From positions 147,827 to 211,826 of the forward strand of contig JBEBHH010000002.1 of NCBI GenBank assembly GCA_040080965.1: a DNA stretch of 64,000 bases. The letters are read 5' to 3'. Both the position numbers and the translations under genes were made by a program. The notes under the pieces were generated by a model that saw only the letters and a list, made by a program, of their open reading frames with translations, was not told the DNA's origin and made no database searches. Source of the DNA: SHZI01 sp040080965. GTDB taxonomy: Bacteria > Pseudomonadota > Gammaproteobacteria > Steroidobacterales > GCA-2729495. Below, piece by piece: positions 34,029 through 42,440 of this stretch (the first letter of the stretch is position 1; the number at the start of each line of letters is the position of its first letter).

Positions 34029-35561
34029 TCAGCCGGGAAATTCCGCCATTCCAAAACGCGGCGCCTCGCCGGCCGCGCCCGTCGTCGTGACTCTTCGCAC
34101 CAGCGGCCCCAGCGCGACAAGGGTCGCGAAGAGCAGCACAATCTCAAGCTGGTAAACCACGCTGTAGCCCACCGCGGCGTCGGTGAGGGCTGGACCCAGT
34201 GCCCCGGAAGCGGCAAGCCCGGACACCGCGTCCCGGATCACGCCACCGAGGGCGATGCCGATGCCTGCCGCGGTGGCCTGCACGGCGCCCCAGGCGCCCA
34301 GGGCGAGCCCTGCCGCGCCGTCGGCCGAAAAGGCCATCGCCGCCGTGAGTGTGCCAACAGCGAACAGTCCGCCGCCGAAGCCAATGAGGCCGGTGCCGAC
34401 GCGGAAGAGCAGCGCCGAATCGAGCGGCGCCGCGAAGATCACGAGCGAGAAGGCGGCCACACCGACGAGTGCGCCGGTGGCGGAGAGCCGGTAGGGATCG
34501 CCGCCCCGGCCGAGATGCCCGGCCGACAGCGCGAAGGCGACGAGGCTGCCGCCCGCCAGGATGGCCGTCAGCGCCGTGGTGGCACCCACGCCCAGCCTGA
34601 GAACCTGGCCACCGAAGGGCTCGAGCAGGATGTCCTGCATGCTGAAGGCTGCCGTGCCAAGGCCGACGGTGACGAGAAACCGGTGAATGGAACGGGCCCT
34701 GCCGGGTGCCGAACCGCCCGGGCCGGAACCGGCTTCAGCCGCGAGTCGTCGCCACGCGTCGATGAACGTGGCCTTCGGCTTGTCCCGGTGAAGATCCGGA
34801 GATGTCTTCCGGGGCTGGCGCGCCTCCTGCTTCCAGAGAGCGACGATGTTGAGACCCATCGTCACCAGGGCGGCGCCCTGGATGACCCCTATCAGGCGAA
34901 ACTGGCTGAAGTCCTGGAGCAGCCGGCCGAAGATGGCGGCGCTCACGACCATCCCGACCAGCAGCATCACGTAGAGCAGGGCCACGACCCTTGGCCGCGT
35001 GGCCTCCGGCGCCAGGTCCGTGGCGAGGGCCAGGCCCGCCGTCTGGCTGGTATGCAGACCCGCGCCGATCAGCAGGAAAGCCAGCGCTGCGCCGATCTGC
35101 CCGAATACCACGGGCCCGTGGGTGTCTCCGGACAAGACCAGCAAGGCAAAGGGCATGATCGCCAGTCCGCCGAACTGGAGCAGCGTACCCATCCAGATAT
35201 ATGGAACGCGGCGCCATCCCAGGTAGGAGCGATGATGGTCCGAGCGGAACCCTACCAGTGCCCGCGCCGGCGCGAACAGGAGCGGCAGCGACACCATCAG
35301 GGCGACCAGTGAGGCCGGAACGCCGAGTTCGACGATCATCACGCGGTTCAGGGTGCCATTCAGCAGCACCACGGCGAGTCCCACGGAGATCTGGAACAGG
35401 GAAAGCCGGAGCAGTCGGGCGAGGGGCAGTTCCGTGCTCACCGCGTCGGCAAACGGCAGGAACCGGAGCCCGATCTGGCTCCAGGCCAGCGCCATGCTCT
35501 GTCTCGTCGCGCCCTGTCGGGTGGCGCCGTCGTTGATGGCCCTGGCGTCGGAACCGCGCAT
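34029..35561 (-). CDS. lhaA: LhaA, LH1 assembly transporter of the PucC/BCD family
   Basis: 510 residues from ATG 35561; ATG 35495 (MALAWSQIG) is an alternative. Conserved start FLPFADAVSTELPLARLLRLS, then LNRVMIVELGVPASLVALMV and HHRSYLGWRRVPYIWMGTLL, with 12 membrane helices. Directly upstream of puhA, the classical lhaA location; it promotes LH1 complex assembly. The promoter TTGACA-18-TACAGT (35625-35630 and 35601-35606 region, leftward) overlaps a PpsR-like box. Confidence 0.94.
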   Translation of the reverse strand: MRGSDARAINDGATRQGATRQSMALAWSQIGLRFLPFADAVSTELPLARLLRLSLFQISVGLAVVLLNGTLNRVMIVELGVPASLVALMVSLPLLFAPARALVGFRSDHHRSYLGWRRVPYIWMGTLLQFGGLAIMPFALLVLSGDTHGPVVFGQIGAALAFLLIGAGLHTSQTAGLALATDLAPEATRPRVVALLYVMLLVGMVVSAAIFGRLLQDFSQFRLIGVIQGAALVTMGLNIVALWKQEARQPRKTSPDLHRDKPKATFIDAWRRLAAEAGSGPGGSAPGRARSIHRFLVTVGLGTAAFSMQDILLEPFGGQVLRLGVGATTALTAILAGGSLVAFALSAGHLGRGGDPYRLSATGALVGVAAFSLVIFAAPLDSALLFRVGTGLIGFGGGLFAVGTLTAAMAFSADGAAGLALGAWGAVQATAAGIGIALGGVIRDAVSGLAASGALGPALTDAAVGYSVVYQLEIVLLFATLVALGPLVRRVTTTGAAGEAPRFGMAEFPG

Positions 35562-35624
35562 ATTGGTATTGGCCTGGCGGCGGTGTTCTGTACCGGGGCG
35601 ACTGTAGGCCCGCGGGTTCCCGGC

Positions 35625-35658
35625 TGTCAACGCGGCTGGACGTCCGCTTTGCTTGACA
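35625..35658. promoter_or_regulatory. Two abutting PpsR-like boxes between lhaA and aerR
   Basis: TGT-N12-ACG (35625-35642) contains the leftward -35 TTGACA of lhaA; CGT-N12-ACA (35641-35658) contains a rightward TTGACA in front of aerR. They share two bases (palindromic ACGT at the junction). Each is one base off TGT-N12-ACA. An 18-mer of CGT-N12-ACA ending in TTGACA is also found at puf. Confidence 0.6.
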
Positions 35659-35734
35659 CTCGCAGGGTGGCCACGGACGATGCGCCCGGGATACTAATAA
35701 AGAATGCCGGCAACAATTCCCGGGGGTAAAGGCC

Positions 35735-36541
35735 ATGGCGGGTTCGACGCGGCGGGGTAACTCCAACCGGCTTGAGAAGCTGGCCAGCACCATTGAGAGC
35801 GAAATCGTGCCACGCCTGCTGCTCGCCCACGCCCTGCCGGGCCGCGGCGCGGAAATCGCCGCGGCCGGACCGACGCCCACCGACGTGGCCGAGTTCACGC
35901 GCCTGGTCCTCCAGCACGATGTCGAGGTGGCGCTGACCTACGTCAACGTCATCCGCAGCCGGGGCTGCAGCCTCGAGAACATACTGCTCGACCTGCTGGC
36001 GCCATCGGCCCGCACGCTGGGCGAGCTGTGGAATGCCGACCTGTCCGACTTCGGCGAAGTCACCGTGGCCGTGGGCCGGCTGCAGGAAGTGCTGCACGCC
36101 GTTTGCCCCGCCTACGTGGCCGAGCCCACGCCGGGTGCCGGTGATCGCCGGGCGCTGCTGGCGCCGGTGCCCGGAGAGCAGCACACCCTGGGCGTCTCGC
36201 TCGTCAGCGAGTTCCTCCGCCGCACCGGGTGGGACGTGGTCAGCCAGCCCCGCCTGTCGCCTGCCGAGCTGACGGACATCGTCCATGACCAGTGGTTCTC
36301 CGTGGCTGGTCTGTCGCTGAGTTGCGAACGCCAGCTGGATGACCTCGCGAAAACGGTCAGCCTCGTGCGGCGGGCGTCGTTCAACAGGAATATCGGCGTG
36401 CTGGTGGGCGGGCCGCTCTTCGTTGAGCATCCGCACCTGATCAGCAAGGTGGGGGCCGACGCCACGGCCGTCGATGCACGGGGAGCCACGGCCGCGGCTG
36501 CCAAACTGTACGCTTCGAGGCCCGGCCGCGACGCCTCCTGA
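35735..36541 (+). CDS. aerR: AerR/PpaA cobalamin-binding photosynthesis regulator
   Basis: 268 residues. N-terminal helical part, then a cap region (DVEVALTYVNVIRSRGCSLE, LGELWNADLSDFGEVTVAVG) and a B12-binding-like Rossmann domain with PGEQHTLGVSLVSEFLRRTG and GVLVGGPLF. AerR/PpaA is an antirepressor of PpsR/CrtJ that senses light through B12. It lies immediately upstream of ppsR (95-bp spacer without visible PpsR box). Confidence 0.94.
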   Translation: MAGSTRRGNSNRLEKLASTIESEIVPRLLLAHALPGRGAEIAAAGPTPTDVAEFTRLVLQHDVEVALTYVNVIRSRGCSLENILLDLLAPSARTLGELWNADLSDFGEVTVAVGRLQEVLHAVCPAYVAEPTPGAGDRRALLAPVPGEQHTLGVSLVSEFLRRTGWDVVSQPRLSPAELTDIVHDQWFSVAGLSLSCERQLDDLAKTVSLVRRASFNRNIGVLVGGPLFVEHPHLISKVGADATAVDARGATAAAAKLYASRPGRDAS

Positions 36542-36636
36542 GCCACACGCCTGAACCACATGGCAGACCAGCGCCGTTCCATCAACCCGATCAACCGACT
36601 CATGGATCGACACGAGAGTTAAGGAAGACAGGACTA

Positions 36637-38073
36637 ATGACAGCCGTTACCCCATTTCACAAACCCCAGGACGCCGTGGCTGGACTCGATCCCCAGGCAG
36701 CCGCCGATCTCATCGCCGCTGCTGCGGATGTCACGCTCATCATCGATGGCGAAGGCGTCGTGCGGGACATTGCCTTCGGCAGCCAGGACCTGGAGGCCGA
36801 AGGCTATGCCAGCTGGATCGGCAAGCCGTGGGTGGAAACAGTAACCGTCGAGAGCCGGCCCAAGGTCGCAGCTCTGCTCCGGGATGCGGGCTCGGGTGGC
36901 GCAACGCGCCGTCGCCAGGTCAATCACCCCTCGGCGCAGGGTGACGTGCCAATCCTCTATGGGACGGTGAAGGTCGGGGATGACGGCCGCATCGTGGCCG
37001 TCGGACGCGACCTGCGGGCGGTCTCGGCACTCCAGCAACGGCTGGTCCGGGCCCAGCAGTCCATGGAAATGGACTATGGGCGACTGCGCCAGGCGGAGCT
37101 CCGTTACCGGCTGCTGTTCCAGATCGCCTCGGAGGCCGTGCTGGTCCTCGACTGCAGCACCCTGAAGGTGGTCGAGGCCAATCCTGCGGCGGCGCGCATC
37201 CTCGGTAAGCCCGCGGACGACATCCAGGGCGCCAGCCTCACGCAGTTCATGTCCGTTGAGAGTGTCGGAGCCGTGCGAGGCCTCCTGGAACGTGCCGCCG
37301 CGGCCGGGGCAATCGACGACGTGCAGGTCCGTGTGCCGAATTACGACCACCCCTTCACGGTCACGGTATCCCTCCTCCGCCAGGACAAGGTGATGCAGGC
37401 GCTGGTGCGGCTCGTGCCGGTCGCCCAGCAGGTCCCGGTGTTCCTGCCCGGCACGAGCAATGAAAGCAGTGCCCGATCGCGGCTGCTGGAGGTGGTCACG
37501 GCAATGCCGGATGGCTTCGTGGTGACCGACCCCCAGGGGCTGATCCTCGCAGCGAACCCCGCCTTCATGGATCTCGTGCACGCGGCGACCGAAGACGTCG
37601 TGCGCGGCCGCCCGCTGCAGCAGTGGCTCGGCCGGGGTGCCGTGGACCTCAACGTGCTCCTGGTCAACCTGCGGGACCATGGCTCCATCCGCCTCTACGC
37701 CACGACCCTCAAGGACGCCCACGGCGGCTCCGTGGACGTGGAAATCTCCGCAGTCTCGGTGCCAAAGGCAGGCCAGCCCTGCATCGGCTTCGCGATCCGG
37801 CACATCGGGCGGCGCATGACCAAGGCCATCGGCGAGGAAAAGCTCCTGCCCCAGTCCGTGCAGCAGCTCGCGGAGCTGGTGGGCCGCGTCCCGATGAAAG
37901 ACATCGTCCGCGAGACTACGGACCTGATCGAAACGATGTGCATCGAGGCAGCACTGCACCTGACGGGCGACAACCGGGCGTCGGCGGCTGAAATACTCGG
38001 CCTGAGCCGGCAGAGCCTCTACGTAAAGCTGCATCGGCACGGGATTGGTGGCATTGGACAGGACGAGGGCTGA
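36637..38073 (+). CDS. ppsR: PpsR/CrtJ photosynthesis gene repressor
   Basis: 478 residues, good SD. N-terminal PAS-like domain, a Q-linker helix (QQRLVRAQQSMEMDYGRL), two PAS domains (RLLFQIASEAVLVLD at about 155; VVTAMPDGFVVTDPQG at about 285) and a C-terminal Fis-type helix-turn-helix (RASAAEILGLSRQSLYVKLH). A Cys (residue 435, in TMCIEAALHLTG) stands just before the HTH, where CrtJ has a redox-active Cys. It should bind the TGT-N12-ACA boxes described at bchC, puf and lhaA/aerR. Confidence 0.96.
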   Translation: MTAVTPFHKPQDAVAGLDPQAAADLIAAAADVTLIIDGEGVVRDIAFGSQDLEAEGYASWIGKPWVETVTVESRPKVAALLRDAGSGGATRRRQVNHPSAQGDVPILYGTVKVGDDGRIVAVGRDLRAVSALQQRLVRAQQSMEMDYGRLRQAELRYRLLFQIASEAVLVLDCSTLKVVEANPAAARILGKPADDIQGASLTQFMSVESVGAVRGLLERAAAAGAIDDVQVRVPNYDHPFTVTVSLLRQDKVMQALVRLVPVAQQVPVFLPGTSNESSARSRLLEVVTAMPDGFVVTDPQGLILAANPAFMDLVHAATEDVVRGRPLQQWLGRGAVDLNVLLVNLRDHGSIRLYATTLKDAHGGSVDVEISAVSVPKAGQPCIGFAIRHIGRRMTKAIGEEKLLPQSVQQLAELVGRVPMKDIVRETTDLIETMCIEAALHLTGDNRASAAEILGLSRQSLYVKLHRHGIGGIGQDEG

Positions 38074-38953
38074 AATCCCGCCGGCGGGCGCGCCGTCGCT
38101 CCTCGCAGCCGTCGAGCTGCTGAAGCCGATCACGTGGTTTCCGCCCATGTGGGCCTACGGCTGCGGCGTCGTCTCGTCGGGCCAGCCCCTCTCGGGCCGC
38201 TGGCCGCTGCTGATAGCCGGCATCCTGCTGGCGGGACCGCTGGTCTGCGGGGCAAGCCAGGTGGTCAACGACTGGTACGACCGCAACGTCGACGCGATCA
38301 ATGAGCCCGGGCGGCCGATTCCATCGGGCCGCATGCCCGGCCAGTCCGGGCTCTTCCTCGCCATCGGCTGGACCATCCTGTCGCTGCTGGTGGGCACGGT
38401 GCTGGGCACGTGGGGCTTCGTCGCCACGGTTGTCGGCCTGGTGCTGGCCTGGCTGTACAGCGCCCCGCCGATCCGCCTGAAGCAGAACGGCTGGTGGGGC
38501 AACAGTGCGGTGGCGCTGAGCTACGAGGGCCTGCCCTGGTTCACGGGTGCCGCCGTCATGACCGCCTCGGCACCCGACCTGCGGGTGATCCTGCTCGCAG
38601 TGCTCTACAGCCTCGGCGCCCACGGCATCATGACCATCAACGACTTCAAGTCCCTCGAAGGCGACCGGCAGCTGGGCGTGCGGACCCTGCCCGTGCAGCA
38701 CGGCGAACGGGGCGCGGCCCTCCTCACGTGCATCTTCATGGCGACCGCCCAGGTGATCGTCGTGGGCCTGCTGCTCAGCTGGGACCGGCCGCTGCACGCC
38801 GCCGGCGTGACGGTGCTGCTGCTCGGCCAGTTGCCTGCCATGCGGAAGTGGCTTACGCGGCCGAAGGAACTCGCGCCCTGGTTCAATGGTGCCGCAATAT
38901 CCCTCTATGCCTTCGGCATGCTCGCCAGCGCCTTCGCGCTCCGGTCGGCATGA
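38045..38953 (+). CDS. bchG: Bacteriochlorophyll a synthase (geranylgeranyl/phytyl transferase)
   Basis: UbiA-type prenyltransferase that esterifies bacteriochlorophyllide a. 302 residues from TTG 38045, overlapping the end of ppsR by 29 bp. PITWFPPMWAYGCGVVSSG, the Asp-rich site QVVNDWYDRNVDAINEP, the second DF-x-S-L-E-G-D site (MTINDFKSLEGDRQLG), and about eight helices. It runs into bchP with ATGA overlap. Confidence 0.96.
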   Translation: MVALDRTRAEIPPAGAPSLLAAVELLKPITWFPPMWAYGCGVVSSGQPLSGRWPLLIAGILLAGPLVCGASQVVNDWYDRNVDAINEPGRPIPSGRMPGQSGLFLAIGWTILSLLVGTVLGTWGFVATVVGLVLAWLYSAPPIRLKQNGWWGNSAVALSYEGLPWFTGAAVMTASAPDLRVILLAVLYSLGAHGIMTINDFKSLEGDRQLGVRTLPVQHGERGAALLTCIFMATAQVIVVGLLLSWDRPLHAAGVTVLLLGQLPAMRKWLTRPKELAPWFNGAAISLYAFGMLASAFALRSA

Positions 38954-40131
38954 GCGCCGGATCGATGTTTGACGTGGTGGTAGTCGGCGGCGGGCCGGCG
39001 GGGGCCACTGCCGCCACCGAACTGGCGCGCGCCGGGCGCTCGGTGCTCCTGCTGGACCGGGCCGGGCGCATCAAGCCGTGTGGCGGAGCCATACCGCCGG
39101 CGCTGCTCCGGGAATTCGACATCCCCCTGGAACTGCTCGTGGCCCGGGCAACGTCGGCGCGCATGGTCGCGCCGTCCGCGAAGTCGGTGGACATGCCGGT
39201 GGGCGACGGCTTCGTCGGCATGGTCAACCGCGACGAATTCGATGAGTGGCTGCGCCAGCGGGCGACAGCGGCGGGGGCTGAGCGCCGCACGGGAGCGTTC
39301 CAGAAACTCGAGCGCCAGCCCGATGGCACGGTCCTGGTCAGATTCCACTGCCGGGACGCGGGTGACCAGGCCGTGCGGGCCCGGGCCGTCGTCGGCGCCG
39401 ACGGTGCCAACTCGAAGGTCGGGCGCCAGTGCATTCCTGGCGCCGCCGACATGCCCTTCGTCGCCGCCTACCACGAGATCGTCCGCTCGCCCCCGGCTGC
39501 CGGCTTCGATGGCAGCCGGTGCGACGTCTACTACCAGGGCCAGGTGTCACCCGACTTCTACGGCTGGATCTTTCCCCACGGGGAGACCACGAGCGTCGGC
39601 GTCGGCAGCGCACAGAAGGGCTTTTCCCAGCGGCACGCCGTGAGCCTGCTGCGGGAATCCGCCGGCCTGGGTGGCTGTGAGACCGTGCGGCGCGAAGGTG
39701 CGCCGATCCCGATGGAACCGTTGCGGCGCTGGGATGACGGGCACAACGTGGTCGTCGCCGGCGATGCGGCGGGGGTGGTGGCTCCCGCGTCCGGCGAAGG
39801 CATCTACTACGCCATGGCCAGCGCGCGCTTCGTGGCCGATGCCGTGGACCGCTTCCTCGCAACGGGGAATGCCAGCGCGCTGAAAGGCGCGAGGCGCGAG
39901 TTCATGCGGAACCATGGCAAGGTATTCTGGGTGCTCGGCATCATGCAGCGCTTCTGGTACAGCAGCGACAAGCGCCGGGAGCGCTTCGTCAGCATCTGCG
40001 AGGACCGGGACGTCCAGCAGCTCACCTGGGACGCCTACATGAACAAGCGGCTGCAACGGCGCAAGCCGCTGGCCCACGTGCGGATCTTCTTCAAGGATCT
40101 GGGGCATCTGCTCGGCATCGTGCCGCCTTGA
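38950..40131 (+). CDS. bchP: Geranylgeranyl diphosphate / bacteriochlorophyll reductase
   Basis: 393 residues from ATG 38950. FAD motif VVVVGGGPAGATAATELARAG, then GRIKPCGGAIPP, YGWIFPHGETTSVGVG and GDAAGVVAPASGEGIYYAM, all BchP/ChlP signatures. It reduces the geranylgeranyl tail to phytyl. A longer frame from 38410 lies within bchG and is discarded. TTGA overlap with tspO. Confidence 0.97.
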   Translation: MSAGSMFDVVVVGGGPAGATAATELARAGRSVLLLDRAGRIKPCGGAIPPALLREFDIPLELLVARATSARMVAPSAKSVDMPVGDGFVGMVNRDEFDEWLRQRATAAGAERRTGAFQKLERQPDGTVLVRFHCRDAGDQAVRARAVVGADGANSKVGRQCIPGAADMPFVAAYHEIVRSPPAAGFDGSRCDVYYQGQVSPDFYGWIFPHGETTSVGVGSAQKGFSQRHAVSLLRESAGLGGCETVRREGAPIPMEPLRRWDDGHNVVVAGDAAGVVAPASGEGIYYAMASARFVADAVDRFLATGNASALKGARREFMRNHGKVFWVLGIMQRFWYSSDKRRERFVSICEDRDVQQLTWDAYMNKRLQRRKPLAHVRIFFKDLGHLLGIVPP

Positions 40132-40634
40132 CCGCCCAGCCGCATCCCGGAGGCACGACCCTGCGGCGGCGCCGGCCGGTGGCGCTCGCCGCCCTGGCCG
40201 CCCTGGCCGTGGCAGCGCTCGGTGCGCTCGCGACGGATCTCGGGCCCTGGTACCAGGGACTCGAGCAGCCCGCCTGGAAGCCGCCCGACGTGCTGTTCGG
40301 GCCCGCCTGGACGGTGATCTACACGCTCACGGCCCTCTCCGCCCTGCTCGCGCTCCAGAAGGCCGCACCGGGGGCCGCACGCCACAACCTGCTGGCGTTC
40401 TTTGGCGTGAATGCCACGCTGAACGTTCTCTGGAGCCTGCTGTTCTTTCGTTTCCAGCGGCCTGACTGGGCGCTCTACGAAGTAGTCCCCTTCTGGGCCT
40501 CCATCTGCGTGCTGGTCCTCGCGACTGCCCGGGTCTCACGCCTGGCCAGCGGCCTGCTGCTCCCCTACCTCGCGTGGGTCAGCTTCGCGGCCGCGCTGAA
40601 CCTTGCCGTGGTCCGGCTGAACGCGCCATTCTGA
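40128..40634 (+). CDS. tspO: TspO/MBR family tryptophan-rich sensory protein
   Basis: 168 residues from TTG 40128. Five membrane helices. WYQGLEQPAWKPPDVLFGPAW is the TspO signature; NATLNVLWSLLFF and PYLAWVSFAAALNL complete it. In Rhodobacter TspO is an outer-membrane regulator of photosynthesis genes acting with AerR/PpsR through tetrapyrrole efflux. Coupling to bchP supports such a role here. Confidence 0.95.
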   Translation: MTAQPHPGGTTLRRRRPVALAALAALAVAALGALATDLGPWYQGLEQPAWKPPDVLFGPAWTVIYTLTALSALLALQKAAPGAARHNLLAFFGVNATLNVLWSLLFFRFQRPDWALYEVVPFWASICVLVLATARVSRLASGLLLPYLAWVSFAAALNLAVVRLNAPF

Positions 40635-40647
40635 CCGGGCAGCAATC

Positions 40648-40914
40648 ATGGACGCCTTCATCAGTGACGGCCGGATCGTCAGCGCCGCTCTAGGCATCGT
40701 CCTCCTGGAGATGGCCGCTCTCGCCGGCTGGTTCCTGCGCACGGGACGGGGCTTCGCGCCGGCGGCGCTCCTGATCAAGCTTGCGCCCGGCGTGTGCCTG
40801 ATGCTGGCGCTGGCAGGCGCGCTGCGCGGAGCGGGCAGTGCCTGGCTGGCGCTGTGGCTCACCGCGGCGGGCGCCACCCACGTCCTGGACCTCTGGCGAA
40901 CCTGGCCCCGCTGA
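40648..40914 (+). CDS. Small membrane protein downstream of tspO
   Basis: 88 residues, three hydrophobic segments (about 8-28, 38-58, 62-82), ending LDLWRTWPR. It is 13 bp after tspO and co-directional, so part of the ppsR-bchG-bchP-tspO run. Not recognised; no catalytic residues visible. Confidence 0.75.
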   Translation: MDAFISDGRIVSAALGIVLLEMAALAGWFLRTGRGFAPAALLIKLAPGVCLMLALAGALRGAGSAWLALWLTAAGATHVLDLWRTWPR

Positions 40915-40922
40915 GTTCCGCG

Positions 40923-42440
40923 CTAGCCGGCCAGCGGGAAGCTGGCCCCGATCGCCCAGGCGAAAACGGCTGCATTGGCGACTCCGGCCACCACCGGCTC
41001 GCCCGTTCGCTGGAACAACCATCGGCTCATCAGGCCATAGGCCAGGAAGGAAAGCGCCAGGGCAGGCACGATGATGACGAGGAAGAAAAGGCGTGGTGGA
41101 TTCAGCGCGACCGCCAGAAGCAGCGAGCCGGCGAAGCATGCCTTGGTCAGGAGGTAGGCCCAGCGTGGCATGCCTGGGCTCCGCGTCAGGAGCTCGTCGG
41201 CCGGGAACCAGAGGAGAGTGCCGACGAGCAGCAGGGCGACGTACAGGCCGCGTCCCGGCCCGGGAAGAAAGGCCGCGGCGTACCTGTCGGTGGCGAGGCC
41301 AATGGCGAATACGGCGTAGAGGGTGACGGCGGCCATGACCGCGAGCAGCGCCGCCGTGCCGGCCGGCCGGCACTGGATATTCAGCCACCGGACTGCCGCC
41401 AGCGTCAGCAGGCCGTAGAGCGCGAAGTGCAGCAGCAGGTAGTCGGCGAGCATGACCGGCAGCAGGCTGACATTCACCTTCCAGAGCGCAAGGGGCGTCA
41501 CCAGCGCAGGGAGCAGGAGCGCAGCGAGCTGCCGCCATCGCGACGCAGGAACTGCCCGGATCCCGTCAGGGGCGCGGGAAAGTCGGGGCAATAGCGCTGC
41601 GAGGGGCCAGGCCAGCGCCACAAGCGCCGTGTACAGGACGCCCAGCCAGAGGCCGAAGTCCGGGAGGCGCGGCGCGGCTCCGGCACGGCTGAATGCCTTA
41701 TTGAACCAGTCCACAGCCTCGGCGCGGCTGTCCCTGCTGTAGAGCACGCCGATGTGTTCGACGCCGCCGGCATATGCGTAGCGGCGCGCCGTGCCCCGGC
41801 TGAAGTCCCCGTAGGTGATGCCGGGCGCGGCGCTCTCACCTGCTGCGATCCGGACCGCCCGGGCGGCGGCCGCGCGGACTATCTCCGGCTCCAGTGCGCC
41901 GTCCACGACGAGCAGGTTGCGGGGCAGTGCGGCGGTCACGGCGTCCGCGGCGAAGGGCGATACGGCGACGGTTGCGGCAATCTCCGGATGCCGGCTGGCG
42001 TAAGCGAGCACCACCTGAGCCGCCATGGAATGTCCGAGCAGCGCGACACGGCCGTCACCGAGCGGCCGTGCGGCCACCAGCACGTCGTCCAGTGCCGCCA
42101 GAAGTTGCCGGTCCCGGGTGTCACTCTCGAGGAAGTCACCGGGCAGGGCCACCGGGTTCCGGCCGTGCCCCGGCTGGTCGTAGGTGACGGCAACATAGCC
42201 CGCCTGCGCCAGGGCGATGGCGAAGGGCTGCATCAGCTGCTGGGAACCGGCAAAACCATGCCCGACGATGACAACGGGCGACGGTTCCGCCGCGCGCGGC
42301 CGGAACACGGTGACGGGAATCGCCGCCACCTGCAGCGTGCTGATTTCCAGGCCCGACCGCGTGCTCTCCAGCTGCCAGACGGCGACCGTCACGGCGAGCA
42401 AGGCTGCCAGCGCGATGAACGGCTTCATCACCCCCATCAC
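40923..42440 (-). CDS. Alpha/beta hydrolase fused to a multi-helix membrane domain
   Basis: 505 residues from GTG 42440 (ATG 42428 alternative). One N-terminal helix, then a periplasm- or cytoplasm-facing hydrolase (VVIVGHGFAGSQQLMQPFA; VTYDQPGHGRN; nucleophile elbow VALLGHSMAAQVVLAYASR) to about residue 250, then about eight membrane helices (265-500). The catalytic Ser is in GHSMA. The substrate is unknown. It overlaps the cbbR stop (GTGA), so it may be co-transcribed with cbbR. Confidence 0.85.
   Translation of the reverse strand: MMGVMKPFIALAALLAVTVAVWQLESTRSGLEISTLQVAAIPVTVFRPRAAEPSPVVIVGHGFAGSQQLMQPFAIALAQAGYVAVTYDQPGHGRNPVALPGDFLESDTRDRQLLAALDDVLVAARPLGDGRVALLGHSMAAQVVLAYASRHPEIAATVAVSPFAADAVTAALPRNLLVVDGALEPEIVRAAAARAVRIAAGESAAPGITYGDFSRGTARRYAYAGGVEHIGVLYSRDSRAEAVDWFNKAFSRAGAAPRLPDFGLWLGVLYTALVALAWPLAALLPRLSRAPDGIRAVPASRWRQLAALLLPALVTPLALWKVNVSLLPVMLADYLLLHFALYGLLTLAAVRWLNIQCRPAGTAALLAVMAAVTLYAVFAIGLATDRYAAAFLPGPGRGLYVALLLVGTLLWFPADELLTRSPGMPRWAYLLTKACFAGSLLLAVALNPPRLFFLVIIVPALALSFLAYGLMSRWLFQRTGEPVVAGVANAAVFAWAIGASFPLAG

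Noticed and set aside
38410..40131. 573-codon frame suggesting an N-terminally extended BchP
   Set aside because: The extension is an out-of-frame read of bchG; BchP homology begins at ATG 38950.
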